Origin: Armatimonadetes bacterium Uphvl-Ar2
GTDB lineage: Bacteria; Armatimonadota; Fimbriimonadia; Fimbriimonadales; Fimbriimonadaceae
Length of the DNA stretch: 64,000 bases
Reading direction: 5' to 3'
Assembly: GCA_002162095.1 (NCBI GenBank)
Contig: CP021424.1
Coordinates: forward strand, 868,001 to 932,000
The number at the start of each line of letters is the position of its first letter. Positions within the stretch are counted from its first letter, which is position 1. The notes beneath the pieces are model-generated. The model did no database searches. It was not told the origin of the DNA and saw only the letters and a program-made list of their open reading frames with translations. A program made the position numbers and the translations under genes. Shown here piece after piece: positions 1 through 8,061 of this stretch.

Positions 1-953
1 TCCCCGTGCGCGCGCAGGTGATGTACCAAGAGTGGCTGCGTACGGTCTACAAGAACCAGATCGGAGATGTACCGGCGGCGGCGAAGGGTGAGGCGACCGC
101 ATTTGAAGCCATTGCCTGGCCCCCGCCGCCCGAGTGGCGCGCACGATTTGAAGCCGAAGGCCTGCCCGTGGCCTACAAGGGCGACACCGTGGAAGACCGC
201 TGGGCCAAGGTGAGCGACGGCCCCATGCCCATCGCGGCCGAAGAAGCCCTGTGGGTGCAGGAAAACGCCGGGGCCATCCGCCAAGACTTCCTCACGCGTA
301 ACTTCCGCTACGTGGGCGGCTACATGCTGCTGAACGGGCGCGCCCTCATCAATACGGCAATTTTCTGCCTGCTGGCCATTCTCACTCAGCTGACGGTAAA
401 CCCGCTGGCCGCCTACGTGCTCTCGCGCTATCCGATGAAGAGTACGGCCCGGGTACTGCTGTTCCTGCTGGCCACCATGGCCTTCCCCGCCGAGGTCGCG
501 ATGATCCCTTCGTTCTTGCTGCTCAAGGACTTGGGTTTGCTGAACACCTTCGCCGCGCTGGTGCTACCCGCCGCCGCCAACGGCTACATGATCTTCTTGC
601 TCAAGGGCTTCTTCGATTCCCTGCCCAATGAGATATTTGAGAGCGGCCAACTGGACGGCGCCAAGGAGAGCACCCTGATGATGCGCCTGGCCATGCCGCT
701 GAGCAAGCCGGTACTGGGCTACCTGGCGCTGCTCGCCTTCATGGGTGCCTACGGGGCGTTTATGTATGCGTTCCTGGTGGCGCAAGACCAGCGGATGTGG
801 ACGCTGATGGTGTTCATTTATCAGCTCCAGCAGAGTGCGCCGAAGGCAGTGATGATGGCGGCGGTGACGCTGGCGGCGGTGCCGACGTTAGTGGTGTTCT
901 TGTCCGCTCAGCGCGTCATCATGCGCGGCATCGTTCTCCCCGGCGAGCGCTAA
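1..953 (+). CDS. Carbohydrate ABC transporter permease (MalG-type), 5'-truncated by window edge
   Basis: Inner-membrane permease subunit of a sugar ABC importer; it forms half of the translocation pore and docks on the ATPase. The reading frame is open to the left window edge, so the true start and first membrane helix lie outside; the first possible start inside is GTG at 6. The visible part has a long soluble stretch of about 110 residues, then at least five hydrophobic helices. The cytoplasmic EAA loop is clear (ESGQLDGAKES followed by MPLSKP, around residues 214-235). The soluble stretch between the missing first helix and the next one is longer than in classic MalG and is probably extracytoplasmic. 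The stop lies inside the convergent plsC gene (66-bp 3' overlap). Substrate cannot be told from the sequence. Confidence 0.88.
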   Translation, partial: PVRAQVMYQEWLRTVYKNQIGDVPAAAKGEATAFEAIAWPPPPEWRARFEAEGLPVAYKGDTVEDRWAKVSDGPMPIAAEEALWVQENAGAIRQDFLTRNFRYVGGYMLLNGRALINTAIFCLLAILTQLTVNPLAAYVLSRYPMKSTARVLLFLLATMAFPAEVAMIPSFLLLKDLGLLNTFAALVLPAAANGYMIFLLKGFFDSLPNEIFESGQLDGAKESTLMMRLAMPLSKPVLGYLALLAFMGAYGAFMYAFLVAQDQRMWTLMVFIYQLQQSAPKAVMMAAVTLAAVPTLVVFLSAQRVIMRGIVLPGER

Positions 954-1616
954 GGGCGCTTCTTGCATCGAAGGCGGCAGGCCAATGCGCTTGCCCGCCA
1001 GTTCGGTGGCATCGGCAATGCGCTCAGCCAGCATCCGGCACGCCTGCACCTTGTCTCTCGGGATGTCCTCCGGCGCAATGGGGGCGGTGTAGACAATGGT
1101 GATGCGGTGGCGGCGGAACTTCTTCGACCCGCGCGGCCACATAATTTCCGTCCCCCGGATGCCCGCCGGAATGATCGGTGCGTTTGCCCGGCGGCTGAGC
1201 ATGAAAACGCCCGATTGAAACTCGCCCATCGTCTCGCCATCGCCTCGCGTGCCCTCCGGGAACATCAGCACCAGCGAGTTCTGCTTCATCTGCTCGATGA
1301 ACCACTTGATCGAGTCGGTATCACTGCTTCCCCGGCGCACTGGGTGGGTGCCAATGCTGTGCAATAGCCACCCCAGCGGCCCCTTGAACAGTTCTTCCTT
1401 CGCCATCGCGCGCACCCAGCGGCGAGGCGGGGTCCCCAGCGCGGGCGGGTCGAGGTAGCTCATGTGATTGGCGACGATAATGGCCGGTCCGTCGTGCGGG
1501 ATGTGCTCTAGTCCTTGTACGCGCAGGCCACCCGTGGCCCGGTAGATCACCTCGCGCACCAAGAAAGTGATGAAGCGGTACCACAAGGAACCGCGCCGCC
1601 GGGTCTCCGCATTCAC
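888..1616 (-). CDS. plsC: 1-acyl-sn-glycerol-3-phosphate acyltransferase (PlsC family)
   Basis: Membrane-associated acyltransferase that adds the second acyl chain to lysophosphatidic acid to make phosphatidic acid. From the GTG at 1616 the protein has 242 residues. The catalytic HX4D motif is NHMSYLD (His51, Asp56), the glycerophosphate-binding motif is FPEGTR (119-124), and GIRGTEIMWP follows further on. The frame stays open to 1700, but those upstream starts would run into the divergent VOC gene at 1666. A TATAAT box lies only a few bases before the GTG at 1616, which suggests a short or absent leader. The last 66 bp overlap the 3' end of the ABC permease on the other strand. The family call is firm; exact acyl-acceptor specificity is inferred. 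Confidence 0.9.
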   Translation of the reverse strand: MNAETRRRGSLWYRFITFLVREVIYRATGGLRVQGLEHIPHDGPAIIVANHMSYLDPPALGTPPRRWVRAMAKEELFKGPLGWLLHSIGTHPVRRGSSDTDSIKWFIEQMKQNSLVLMFPEGTRGDGETMGEFQSGVFMLSRRANAPIIPAGIRGTEIMWPRGSKKFRRHRITIVYTAPIAPEDIPRDKVQACRMLAERIADATELAGKRIGLPPSMQEAPLALAGENDAAHDDALSGQEHH

Positions 1617-1665
1617 GCCCTCATTATAGGAGAACTGGTGCACATGGATTGGACTAGAATCGGGC

Positions 1666-2061
1666 ATGCCCCACCTCGATGCGATCGGAATCGTGGTCAC
1701 CGATATGGCTCGCGCCCTGGACTTCTACCGTCTGCTCGGGGTGCCGACGCCCACCGAATGGGAGGGCCCGCACGTCGAGGCCACCCTGGACAACGGCCTT
1801 CGACTCATGTTTGATGATCTGGAGTTGATGAAGTCGCTCCATCCGGATTGGCAGCCGCCCTTGGGTCACCGGATGGCGTTGGCGTTTGCCTGCGAGACAC
1901 CCGCCGAAGTGGATGAGGTGTACGGCCGCGTGGTGGCGGCCGGGTATTCGGGCAAGACGGAACCGTGGGATGCCTTTTGGGGCCAGCGCTACGCCACGCT
2001 CCTCGACCCGGATGGCAATATGGTGGACCTGTTCGCTCCTCTGCTAGAGGCAGCGGAGTAA
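1666..2061 (+). CDS. VOC / glyoxalase-bleomycin resistance superfamily protein
   Basis: A 131-residue protein made of two beta-alpha-beta-beta-beta modules typical of the vicinal oxygen chelate fold. It opens with HLDAIGIVVTDMARALDFYR, matching the usual first strand and helix, and ends with LDPDGNMVDLFAPL, the usual last strand. The metal-ligand positions are only partly the classic His/Glu set, so it may be a dioxygenase-like, isomerase-like or antibiotic-binding member; the substrate cannot be assigned. It is transcribed alone, divergent from plsC, and is closed by a hairpin just past the stop. Confidence 0.82.
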   Translation: MPHLDAIGIVVTDMARALDFYRLLGVPTPTEWEGPHVEATLDNGLRLMFDDLELMKSLHPDWQPPLGHRMALAFACETPAEVDEVYGRVVAAGYSGKTEPWDAFWGQRYATLLDPDGNMVDLFAPLLEAAE

Positions 2062-2067
2062 AGAAAA

Positions 2068-2096
2068 AGCCGGGCGAGATCTCCTCTCACCCGGCT
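2068..2096. terminator. Bidirectional hairpin terminator
   Basis: Inverted repeat with 11-nt arms (AGCCGGGCGAG at 2068-2078 and CTCACCCGGCT at 2086-2096, one mismatch) and a 7-nt loop. It sits between the convergent ends of the VOC gene and the SPFH operon. It is preceded by an A-rich run (AAGAAAAA), which gives a T-rich tail on the minus strand, so it best serves the SPFH operon. Confidence 0.7.
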
Positions 2097-2115
2097 GGTT
2101 TGCCATTCCCGATCC

Positions 2116-3558
2116 TTAGTCTGCTACCGGAGGCGGTACGGGCCGCGACCGGGTCGCCTTCGGCATTGGCAGGATGTCTTCGTCATTCGGCGGATTGAAG
2201 GGCGTGGCCGCCGGGGCCGCCGTCGTCACCGGGGTGGTCGTCACCGAAGTTTCCACTGCACCTCGGATCGCCCCCGGCCCGCCGATCTGCTGAATCTTGT
2301 CGGCGAGGTCAATCCCGAAGATCTCCTTCACCTGTTCGTTCAGCATCATCAGCTTCTTCAGGTCCACGCCGCTGGCACTGGACCCGGAAGAACCGGTGTC
2401 AATCACCGTCAATCGCTCCACCTTGGTCGGCGCGATGGCGTTGGTCAGCTCGGTAATGATGTTCTCCAGCTTTTGGAGCACCATGATCTCGCGGGCGTTG
2501 TCGCCGGTCGCTTTCCAGGTTTGGGCGAGGGTCCTAATCGCTTCGGCGCGGGCACGACCATCTTCAATGATCTTGGCCACTTCGGCACTCGCGCGGCTCT
2601 CGCTGGCTTCGCATTCGGCGCGGGCCGGGGCCAGCACGTCGGCTTCCAGCTGCCGCCGCACCTGCTCGACACGGGCTTGCTGCACCTTGATTTCGGCTTC
2701 GGCCTGGGCGACCATCGCCACGACCTTGGCTTGCTCTTCGGCCACCAGCGCCGCGCGGCGCGTCATGGCGTCGTTCAGTCTGCGGTCGGCTTCGGCCTTG
2801 GCCACCAGCGTTTCGGCACGGATCTGAGATTCCACTTCCTTGAAGCGGTTCTCAGCTGAGCGCACCTTCGAGTCGGCCTGGGCAATCGCTTCGGCGCTCC
2901 GGGCGGAGGCGATCAACTCACTGTTGCGGATGCGCCCGATCGAGTCCAGATACCGCACGTCGTCGGTAATGTTCTGAATCTTGAGCGTGTCCACCACCAG
3001 GCCGAGGGCCGTCAGGTCTTGCTCGACTTCTTCCACCAATCGCTCGGCAAAGGTGTTGCGGTCGGCGTTGATCTGCTCGGGCGTGAGCGTGGCAAGCACC
3101 CCGCGCAGCGAGCCTTCCAGTGTCGCTTTGCAGATCGCCATGATCTCGCCCTGACCCTTGCCGAGGAATCGCTCAATCGCGTTGTTGAGCACGGGCTCGT
3201 GGCCGGCCACCTTTACGTTGGCGACACCCTGCACGTTCAGCGGCACCCCGCCCTTGGCGTAAGCGCCGACGGCGTTGAGCTCGATGATCATGTTGGTCAG
3301 GTCGAGCCGGTCCACTTTTTCAAGGAACGGCTTGCGCCAGGTGCTCCCGTCTTTGACCACGCGGTAACCGATGCGTCGGTCACCCACCCGGCGGCTACCC
3401 CCCGAGAAGATTAGGACTTCGTTCGGTCGGCACACCATGTACAGCTGCTTGTAACTGAGCACAAACAGGAACAACCCCATCCCGAAGAATCCCACCGCGA
3501 GGCTAATGACCGAAGTCACCGGGTTCACCGCGGCATTGGCAAGTAGCAGAAAGTTCAT
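2116..3558 (-). CDS. SPFH/flotillin-like membrane scaffold protein (second of two)
   Basis: A 480-residue protein with an N-terminal membrane segment (residues about 10-32), an SPFH/band-7 domain (about 40-220) and a long Ala/Glu/Arg-rich coiled coil (about 225-370), the layout of bacterial flotillins such as FloT/YuaG. It has a 70-residue Pro/Thr-rich tail. Flotillins oligomerise on the inner membrane and organise membrane domains. The start ATG overlaps the stop of the upstream SPFH gene (ATGA, 3555-3558), so the two are translationally coupled. The two copies are clearly diverged paralogues, which suggests a hetero-oligomer. Cargo is unknown. Confidence 0.85.
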   Translation of the reverse strand: MNFLLLANAAVNPVTSVISLAVGFFGMGLFLFVLSYKQLYMVCRPNEVLIFSGGSRRVGDRRIGYRVVKDGSTWRKPFLEKVDRLDLTNMIIELNAVGAYAKGGVPLNVQGVANVKVAGHEPVLNNAIERFLGKGQGEIMAICKATLEGSLRGVLATLTPEQINADRNTFAERLVEEVEQDLTALGLVVDTLKIQNITDDVRYLDSIGRIRNSELIASARSAEAIAQADSKVRSAENRFKEVESQIRAETLVAKAEADRRLNDAMTRRAALVAEEQAKVVAMVAQAEAEIKVQQARVEQVRRQLEADVLAPARAECEASESRASAEVAKIIEDGRARAEAIRTLAQTWKATGDNAREIMVLQKLENIITELTNAIAPTKVERLTVIDTGSSGSSASGVDLKKLMMLNEQVKEIFGIDLADKIQQIGGPGAIRGAVETSVTTTPVTTAAPAATPFNPPNDEDILPMPKATRSRPVPPPVAD

Positions 3559-4829
3559 GAGTTCTCGTGGGCTTCCGCCGCATTGTCAGGGCGACCACGT
3601 AGAGCCGCCGTCACGTCCATGCCCGTGGTGCGTTCCACCGCGGCAAACACGCTATCCAGCATCTGCGGGTAGCTGGCGAGGTAGTTCGGCAAGGTCCGGC
3701 CATCGCCGCCATCAATGACGGAGAGGCTCTCGACCTGCAGTTTTTGCACACCCACCGCCGCCGAACGCAGGAGCTTCTCGATGTCCTCGATCAGCGCGAT
3801 CTGCGTGGCAGCGCCGCCGGCTTCTTGCCAGGCCGCGCCCAAAGTGGCAAGCGATTCCGAGGCCGCGCGACCACGTTCGCGGATAATGGCGGCTTCGCCC
3901 CGGGCTTGGAACTCGGCGGCTTGCCGCTCGGCTTCGGCGGGCAGGACTCGGTCCGCCACCAGTCGGATTTCTTCGAGCTGCGCTCGAATCTCTTGTAGGC
4001 GCTGTTCAGCCACGGCGCGGGCTTCCCGCGCGGCCGCCGCTGTGCGCTCCTCTTCGGCATTCACTGCCGATTCAAAGTCCGCCTTCATCTTTCTCAGCTC
4101 GTTGCGTAGACCGATGATCTTGGTGTCCATTTCGGCCGCCGTCACTTCCCCTCGGCCGCGGTTTTCGGCTTCCACCAATTCCGCCGTGCGGTTCGCGTCC
4201 GATTCCGCGATCTCGGCCTCACGAACCACGTGCGCAATCGCTTTTCGGCCGGTGGCATCGAGGTAGCCCACATCGTCGCTCACATGCAGAATCTTGAGCG
4301 TATCGAGGTGCAATCCGAGCTTGCGGAGGTCAGATTCGCTCTCGCTCGTCAAACCATCAGCGAACTTGAGCCGGTCCTCGTTTACCTGCTCCGGTGTGAG
4401 GTTAGCGATGACGCCGCGCAAGTGACCTTCCAAAGTCTCCTTCGCGACGCGGCGGATGGTGTTGATGTCCTGATCTAGGAATCGCTCTACCGCGTTGCGC
4501 AGCACGGCTTGATCACTGCTCACCTTCACGTTGGCAATCGCGTCGATGTTCATCGCGATGCCGCCGCTGGAGTACGAGTTCCGGACCTGGATCGGCACCT
4601 CGAACAAGGTCAGCGGCAAGCGGCTCACCCGCATGAAGAACGGAATGTAGAGCTTGCGGCCTCCGGTGACAATTTCACTGCCCCGCCGGAATCCCCCCGA
4701 GAAAACGAGCGCTTCATTTGGCATGCAAATGCGGAAGAACGTCCGCACCAAAAGGAAGAACCCTAACAAGAAAAGGAGAAAGAGAACGGCCCCGCCGATC
4801 ACTCCTCCCAGACTCTGAATGATGTTCAT
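3555..4829 (-). CDS. SPFH/flotillin-like membrane scaffold protein (first of two)
   Basis: A 424-residue flotillin-type protein: membrane segment at about residues 8-30, SPFH domain (about 35-215) including the typical TLEGHLRGVIANLTPEQVNE stretch, then a coiled coil rich in Glu/Ala/Arg (about 220-340). It lies between an NfeD-like gene (22-bp gap) and a second SPFH gene (4-bp overlap), a known pairing: NfeD-type OB-fold proteins commonly travel with flotillins (YuaF/YuaG). The protein probably sits in the inner membrane and assembles with its paralogue. No sequence feature reveals a specific cargo. Confidence 0.86.
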   Translation of the reverse strand: MNIIQSLGGVIGGAVLFLLFLLGFFLLVRTFFRICMPNEALVFSGGFRRGSEIVTGGRKLYIPFFMRVSRLPLTLFEVPIQVRNSYSSGGIAMNIDAIANVKVSSDQAVLRNAVERFLDQDINTIRRVAKETLEGHLRGVIANLTPEQVNEDRLKFADGLTSESESDLRKLGLHLDTLKILHVSDDVGYLDATGRKAIAHVVREAEIAESDANRTAELVEAENRGRGEVTAAEMDTKIIGLRNELRKMKADFESAVNAEEERTAAAAREARAVAEQRLQEIRAQLEEIRLVADRVLPAEAERQAAEFQARGEAAIIRERGRAASESLATLGAAWQEAGGAATQIALIEDIEKLLRSAAVGVQKLQVESLSVIDGGDGRTLPNYLASYPQMLDSVFAAVERTTGMDVTAALRGRPDNAAEAHENS

Positions 4830-4850
4830 GGATTTGTGGTTTGCTCGTGG

Positions 4851-5492
4851 TTACGACGAAGAGCTGAGCTCGGCTTCCTCCGCCAAAAAGTCATTCAACC
4901 GCGCGACTTGCACGCGGTTGCCTTGGATCCCAACGATAAGCACCGCTTCTTCCACTTCAATGACCTCATTGTTTGTGGATTCGGCGATGTAGTCAATCAA
5001 TTCTCCCTTGACCGTCACCCGCACCTTGCCGGCCTGACCTGGGCGTGCGGCCACTAGCATACGCCCCTGCACTCCCAAAAAGTCATTCTCACCAATGCTT
5101 TCCCCTTGGGCTCGCTTCTGGAGCAGGTTCACCAGCACCGCCACCACAAAACCCGTGATGAACCCGGTGATGAGCGAAGACGTGAGGATGAGCGGCTCCT
5201 TGGCCATCCCGGTGAGCGTGAGCGTGGTGCCCATGAGCCCAAAGATGCCGAGGAAGTAAAGCCAGAACCTGAAGTTGCCAAAGGGCAACCAAGAAAGGAA
5301 AGCGTCGGCCGCATTCGGTGCCCCCGGCGCATGGTCGACCTCGAATCCGCCGTCATGCGAACCCAAACCGCCGTGATCGTGCCCATCGCCGTGCGGAGCA
5401 AAGGCGGAAAAGAGGATGAGTCCGCCGGCCACAATGCCAGTGACGAGATACAACGGGAGCACTTTGGATTTCCTTCTCCTGACTACGGACAT
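4851..5492 (-). CDS. NfeD/YuaF-like membrane protein with C-terminal OB-fold
   Basis: A 213-residue protein from ATG 5492, which has AGGGG just upstream; an in-frame GTG at 5510 is an alternative start. It has one N-terminal membrane segment (about 10-30), a His/Asp/Gly-rich segment (GDGHDHGGLGSHDGG), two further membrane helices (about 70-120) and a soluble beta-rich C-terminal domain (about 130-200) of the type that forms an OB fold in NfeD proteins. It is the first gene of the operon with two SPFH genes. NfeD proteins partner flotillins at the membrane. The His/Asp-rich loop could bind metal, but that is only a possibility. Confidence 0.78.
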   Translation of the reverse strand: MSVVRRRKSKVLPLYLVTGIVAGGLILFSAFAPHGDGHDHGGLGSHDGGFEVDHAPGAPNAADAFLSWLPFGNFRFWLYFLGIFGLMGTTLTLTGMAKEPLILTSSLITGFITGFVVAVLVNLLQKRAQGESIGENDFLGVQGRMLVAARPGQAGKVRVTVKGELIDYIAESTNNEVIEVEEAVLIVGIQGNRVQVARLNDFLAEEAELSSSS

Positions 5493-5592
5493 TATGCCCC
5501 TGGGTTGCACCCTTTGCCGTTCTCCCTATTTTGTTTCAATAATTTCTGAAACCTGAAAAAGTTGGGGTTTGGTGCCGTACAATAGGATTGTA

Positions 5593-6309
5593 GTGACCTC
5601 GCCCGTACACGATCCCCAACTCCCTCCTTCTGGCCCTGAGCGAGCCGCTTTGGTCCAGGAGGTGTTCGGGCGTGTCGCCCCCAGTTACGACAAGGTCAAC
5701 CACTGGATGAGCCTGGGGCAGCACCAAAAGTGGCGCACCAAGGCCGCGGCTGAGTTGCAACTGAAGCCCGGCGACCGGGTGCTGGACGTGTGCTGCGGCA
5801 CCGGCGACTTCCTGGCCGCCTTGGAACCCCACGTTGGCCCGAGCGGACAAGTGGTGGGCATTGACTTTGCCCCCGCGATGCTGGAAGGCGCGGCGGCCAA
5901 GGGCCACCCCCGGCTGAGCCTCGGCGATGCCACCCGCCTGCCCATCCAGGCGGCGAGCTTTGATGCCGTCACGATCGGCTGGGGCCTGCGCAACGTGGCG
6001 GACCTTGATGGCGCCCTGCGCGAACTCGCCCGGATCCTCAAGCCGGGAGGGCGATTGGCCTGCCTCGATATGACCCCCAGCCGCCACCCGTTGCGCCAGA
6101 TTTCGGACCGGGTCTTCCATTGGCTCACGCCCCGGCTTGGCCGCCGCGTGGGTATGGAACAGGATTATCAGTACCTCGTCAAAAGCACCGACGCCTTCCT
6201 CGATGCCGCCTCGCTCTCCGCGCGTCTTCGCGCCGCCGGATTTGACCAGATTCGTGTCCGCACGTTCATGTTCGGCCACATTGCCCTCCATATCGCCCAA
6301 AAATCATGA
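5593..6309 (+). CDS. menG: Demethylmenaquinone methyltransferase (MenG/UbiE family)
   Basis: SAM-dependent C-methyltransferase for the last step of menaquinone (or ubiquinone) synthesis. From GTG 5593 it has 238 residues; a TTG at 5569 is possible, but a TACAAT -10-like box at 5578-5583 overlaps that region and favours the later start. Family marks: FGRVAPSYDKVN near the N-terminus, SAM-binding motif I VLDVCCGTGDF (about 63-73), GWGLRNVAD (post-I region), and LKPGGRLACLDMTPS. The stop overlaps the next gene (ATGA), a polyprenyl diphosphate synthase, so the pair makes and finishes the isoprenoid quinone. Menaquinone is favoured because no ubiquinone genes are seen, but this is an inference. 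Confidence 0.92.
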   Translation: MTSPVHDPQLPPSGPERAALVQEVFGRVAPSYDKVNHWMSLGQHQKWRTKAAAELQLKPGDRVLDVCCGTGDFLAALEPHVGPSGQVVGIDFAPAMLEGAAAKGHPRLSLGDATRLPIQAASFDAVTIGWGLRNVADLDGALRELARILKPGGRLACLDMTPSRHPLRQISDRVFHWLTPRLGRRVGMEQDYQYLVKSTDAFLDAASLSARLRAAGFDQIRVRTFMFGHIALHIAQKS

Positions 6310-7316
6310 CGGCCACCTTTTTCTCGCAGCTCCAAGAACGCATTCCCAATGAGGTGATGACCACCCTCATTGATGGGGTGCTGGGAGTGGAAACCGAACT
6401 CCGCGCGCAGGTGCAGAGCGATATCCGGATGGTGCAAGACATTGGCGAACACACCCTGGAAGCGGGCGGCAAGCGGCTACGACCGGCCCTGGTGATGCTG
6501 AGCGCGCAGGCCACCGGACTGCCCTACCTTGCCGATCGGTGCGTGAAGCTGGGCGCGTGCCTGGAAATGATCCACATGGCGACGCTGGTGCACGACGACG
6601 TGATTGACGGCGCAAGCACTCGCCGGGGCCGCGCGACGGCCGGGCGCGTCTTTGGCGATACTGCTAGCATCCTGGCTGGTGACGTACTACTGGCGAAGGC
6701 CATGCGCATCCTGGCCGTAGATGGCGACCTCGCCATCATCCACATGACGAGCGACGGCGTGGTGGAAATGGCCGAAGGCGAAGTGCTGGAGCTGCAGTTC
6801 CGCAACGAGTGGACGATGCCGGAAGAGGATTACCTGCGGGTACTGCGGATGAAGACCGCCGCTTACGTGGAGATTTGCTGCCGCACCGGGGCCATGGTGG
6901 CGGGGGCGGATGAGGAAACCACCGACCTGCTGGGCAAATTTGGTCACCACCTGGGCATGGCGTTCCAGATCATTGACGACCTGCTGGACTACACCGGCGA
7001 CAGCCAGAAGACCGGCAAGCCGCTGGGCACGGATTATCGCGAGGGCTGCATGACGCTGCCCCTGATGCGCCTGCGGCCGCACCTGCGCGAAGCGGAGAAT
7101 GAGCGCTTTGCCCGGCAGTTTGGCGAAGATCCTTCGACCGAAGAAGTGACGGCCTTGATCCAGCTGATGCACGAGCGCGGCGCCCTGGTCGAAGCTCGCG
7201 CCTTAGCCACCGAGCACGAACGTCAAGCGATGGCGGCCCTGGCGGCACTGCCCGCTACTCCCCAGCGCGAACTGCTCTCTTGTGTGACGGAGTTCGTTTC
7301 CGGCCGCGACCAGTAA
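6306..7316 (+). CDS. Long-chain polyprenyl diphosphate synthase (trans-type)
   Basis: Prenyltransferase that extends FPP/GGPP with isopentenyl units to make the quinone side chain. It has 336 residues, usual for the IspB/HepT group. The first Asp-rich motif is VHDDVID (Asp97, 98, 101) and the second is FQIIDDLLDYTGD at about 230; GGKRLRPALVML near residue 54 is the IPP-binding region. The start ATG overlaps the menG stop by 4 bp, and a HAD-phosphatase gene follows after 4 bp, so the three are one operon. Residues before the first Asp-rich motif are small (Ala/Thr/Leu), consistent with a long product, but chain length is not provable here. Confidence 0.92.
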   Translation: MTATFFSQLQERIPNEVMTTLIDGVLGVETELRAQVQSDIRMVQDIGEHTLEAGGKRLRPALVMLSAQATGLPYLADRCVKLGACLEMIHMATLVHDDVIDGASTRRGRATAGRVFGDTASILAGDVLLAKAMRILAVDGDLAIIHMTSDGVVEMAEGEVLELQFRNEWTMPEEDYLRVLRMKTAAYVEICCRTGAMVAGADEETTDLLGKFGHHLGMAFQIIDDLLDYTGDSQKTGKPLGTDYREGCMTLPLMRLRPHLREAENERFARQFGEDPSTEEVTALIQLMHERGALVEARALATEHERQAMAALAALPATPQRELLSCVTEFVSGRDQ

Positions 7317-7320
7317 GCCC

Positions 7321-8061
7321 GTGTACGGCCTTTACGCGTTCGACCTCGACGGCACCATCTATCGGGGGGACGATGCGATTGACGGGGCGGCCGAGACGGT
7401 GCGTACGCTCTTAGCACGCGGGGCGAGGGTGGTCTACCTGACCAACAACTCCGCCGCCACTCCGGCCGGAGTGACTCTTAAGCTTGAGAAAATGGGCATT
7501 CCCTGCGAGCCCGCGTGGGTGTACGGCACCGGTCCGTTTGCGGCTCAGCTATGCCGCGATCGGGGCTACCGGCAGGTGAACGTGGTGGGCGAACCCGCTC
7601 TCCACCAAACCTTTGCCGAAGCGGGGCTGAACCCGGCCAGCCGCAACCCCGAAGCCGTGGTGGTGGGCATTTGCCGAACCCTCACCTACGAGATGATCGC
7701 GGAGGCGGCCGACCTGATCCGGGCCGGCGCTCCCTTCATCGCCACCAACACCGACGCCACCTATCCGATGGCCGGGGGGCGACTGCAGCCCGGGGCGGGG
7801 GCCGTGGTGGCCGCGATCCAAACGGCCGCCGGACGAGAACCCGAAGTGCTGGGCAAGCCCGCCCCCGCCATGCTCTTGGCCGCGATGAAGGAGGCTGGGA
7901 TCGAGCCGGCGAACACGCTGATGGTGGGCGACCGCTACGAGACGGACATCCTTTGCGGGCAAGCGGCGGGGTGCGACACCTGGATGGTCACCACGGGCGT
8001 GGTGACGGATCGGCCCGATGGGCAACCCGGCGGCGCGAACCTCCGCGAACTCCTGAACTAG
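7321..8061 (+). CDS. HAD-superfamily phosphatase (NagD/PGP-like, class IIA)
   Basis: A 246-residue HAD hydrolase starting at GTG 7321. Motif I is FDLDGTIYRGD (nucleophile Asp8, acid Asp10), motif II is YLTNNSAATPAG, the motif III lysine falls in LGKPAPAMLLAAM, and motif IV is MVGDRYETDI. The cap domain inserted between motifs II and III places it with NagD/4-nitrophenylphosphatase-like enzymes, which remove phosphate from sugar or nucleotide phosphates. It is the third gene of the menG operon; a link to isoprenoid metabolism is possible, but damage control of metabolites is equally likely. The stop overlaps the convergent 296-residue gene by 4 bp. Confidence 0.87.
   Translation: MYGLYAFDLDGTIYRGDDAIDGAAETVRTLLARGARVVYLTNNSAATPAGVTLKLEKMGIPCEPAWVYGTGPFAAQLCRDRGYRQVNVVGEPALHQTFAEAGLNPASRNPEAVVVGICRTLTYEMIAEAADLIRAGAPFIATNTDATYPMAGGRLQPGAGAVVAAIQTAAGREPEVLGKPAPAMLLAAMKEAGIEPANTLMVGDRYETDILCGQAAGCDTWMVTTGVVTDRPDGQPGGANLRELLN

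Noticed and set aside
5536-6300. 254-codon minus-strand frame over menG
   Set aside because: Antisense to a clear methyltransferase and without domain or coupled neighbour.
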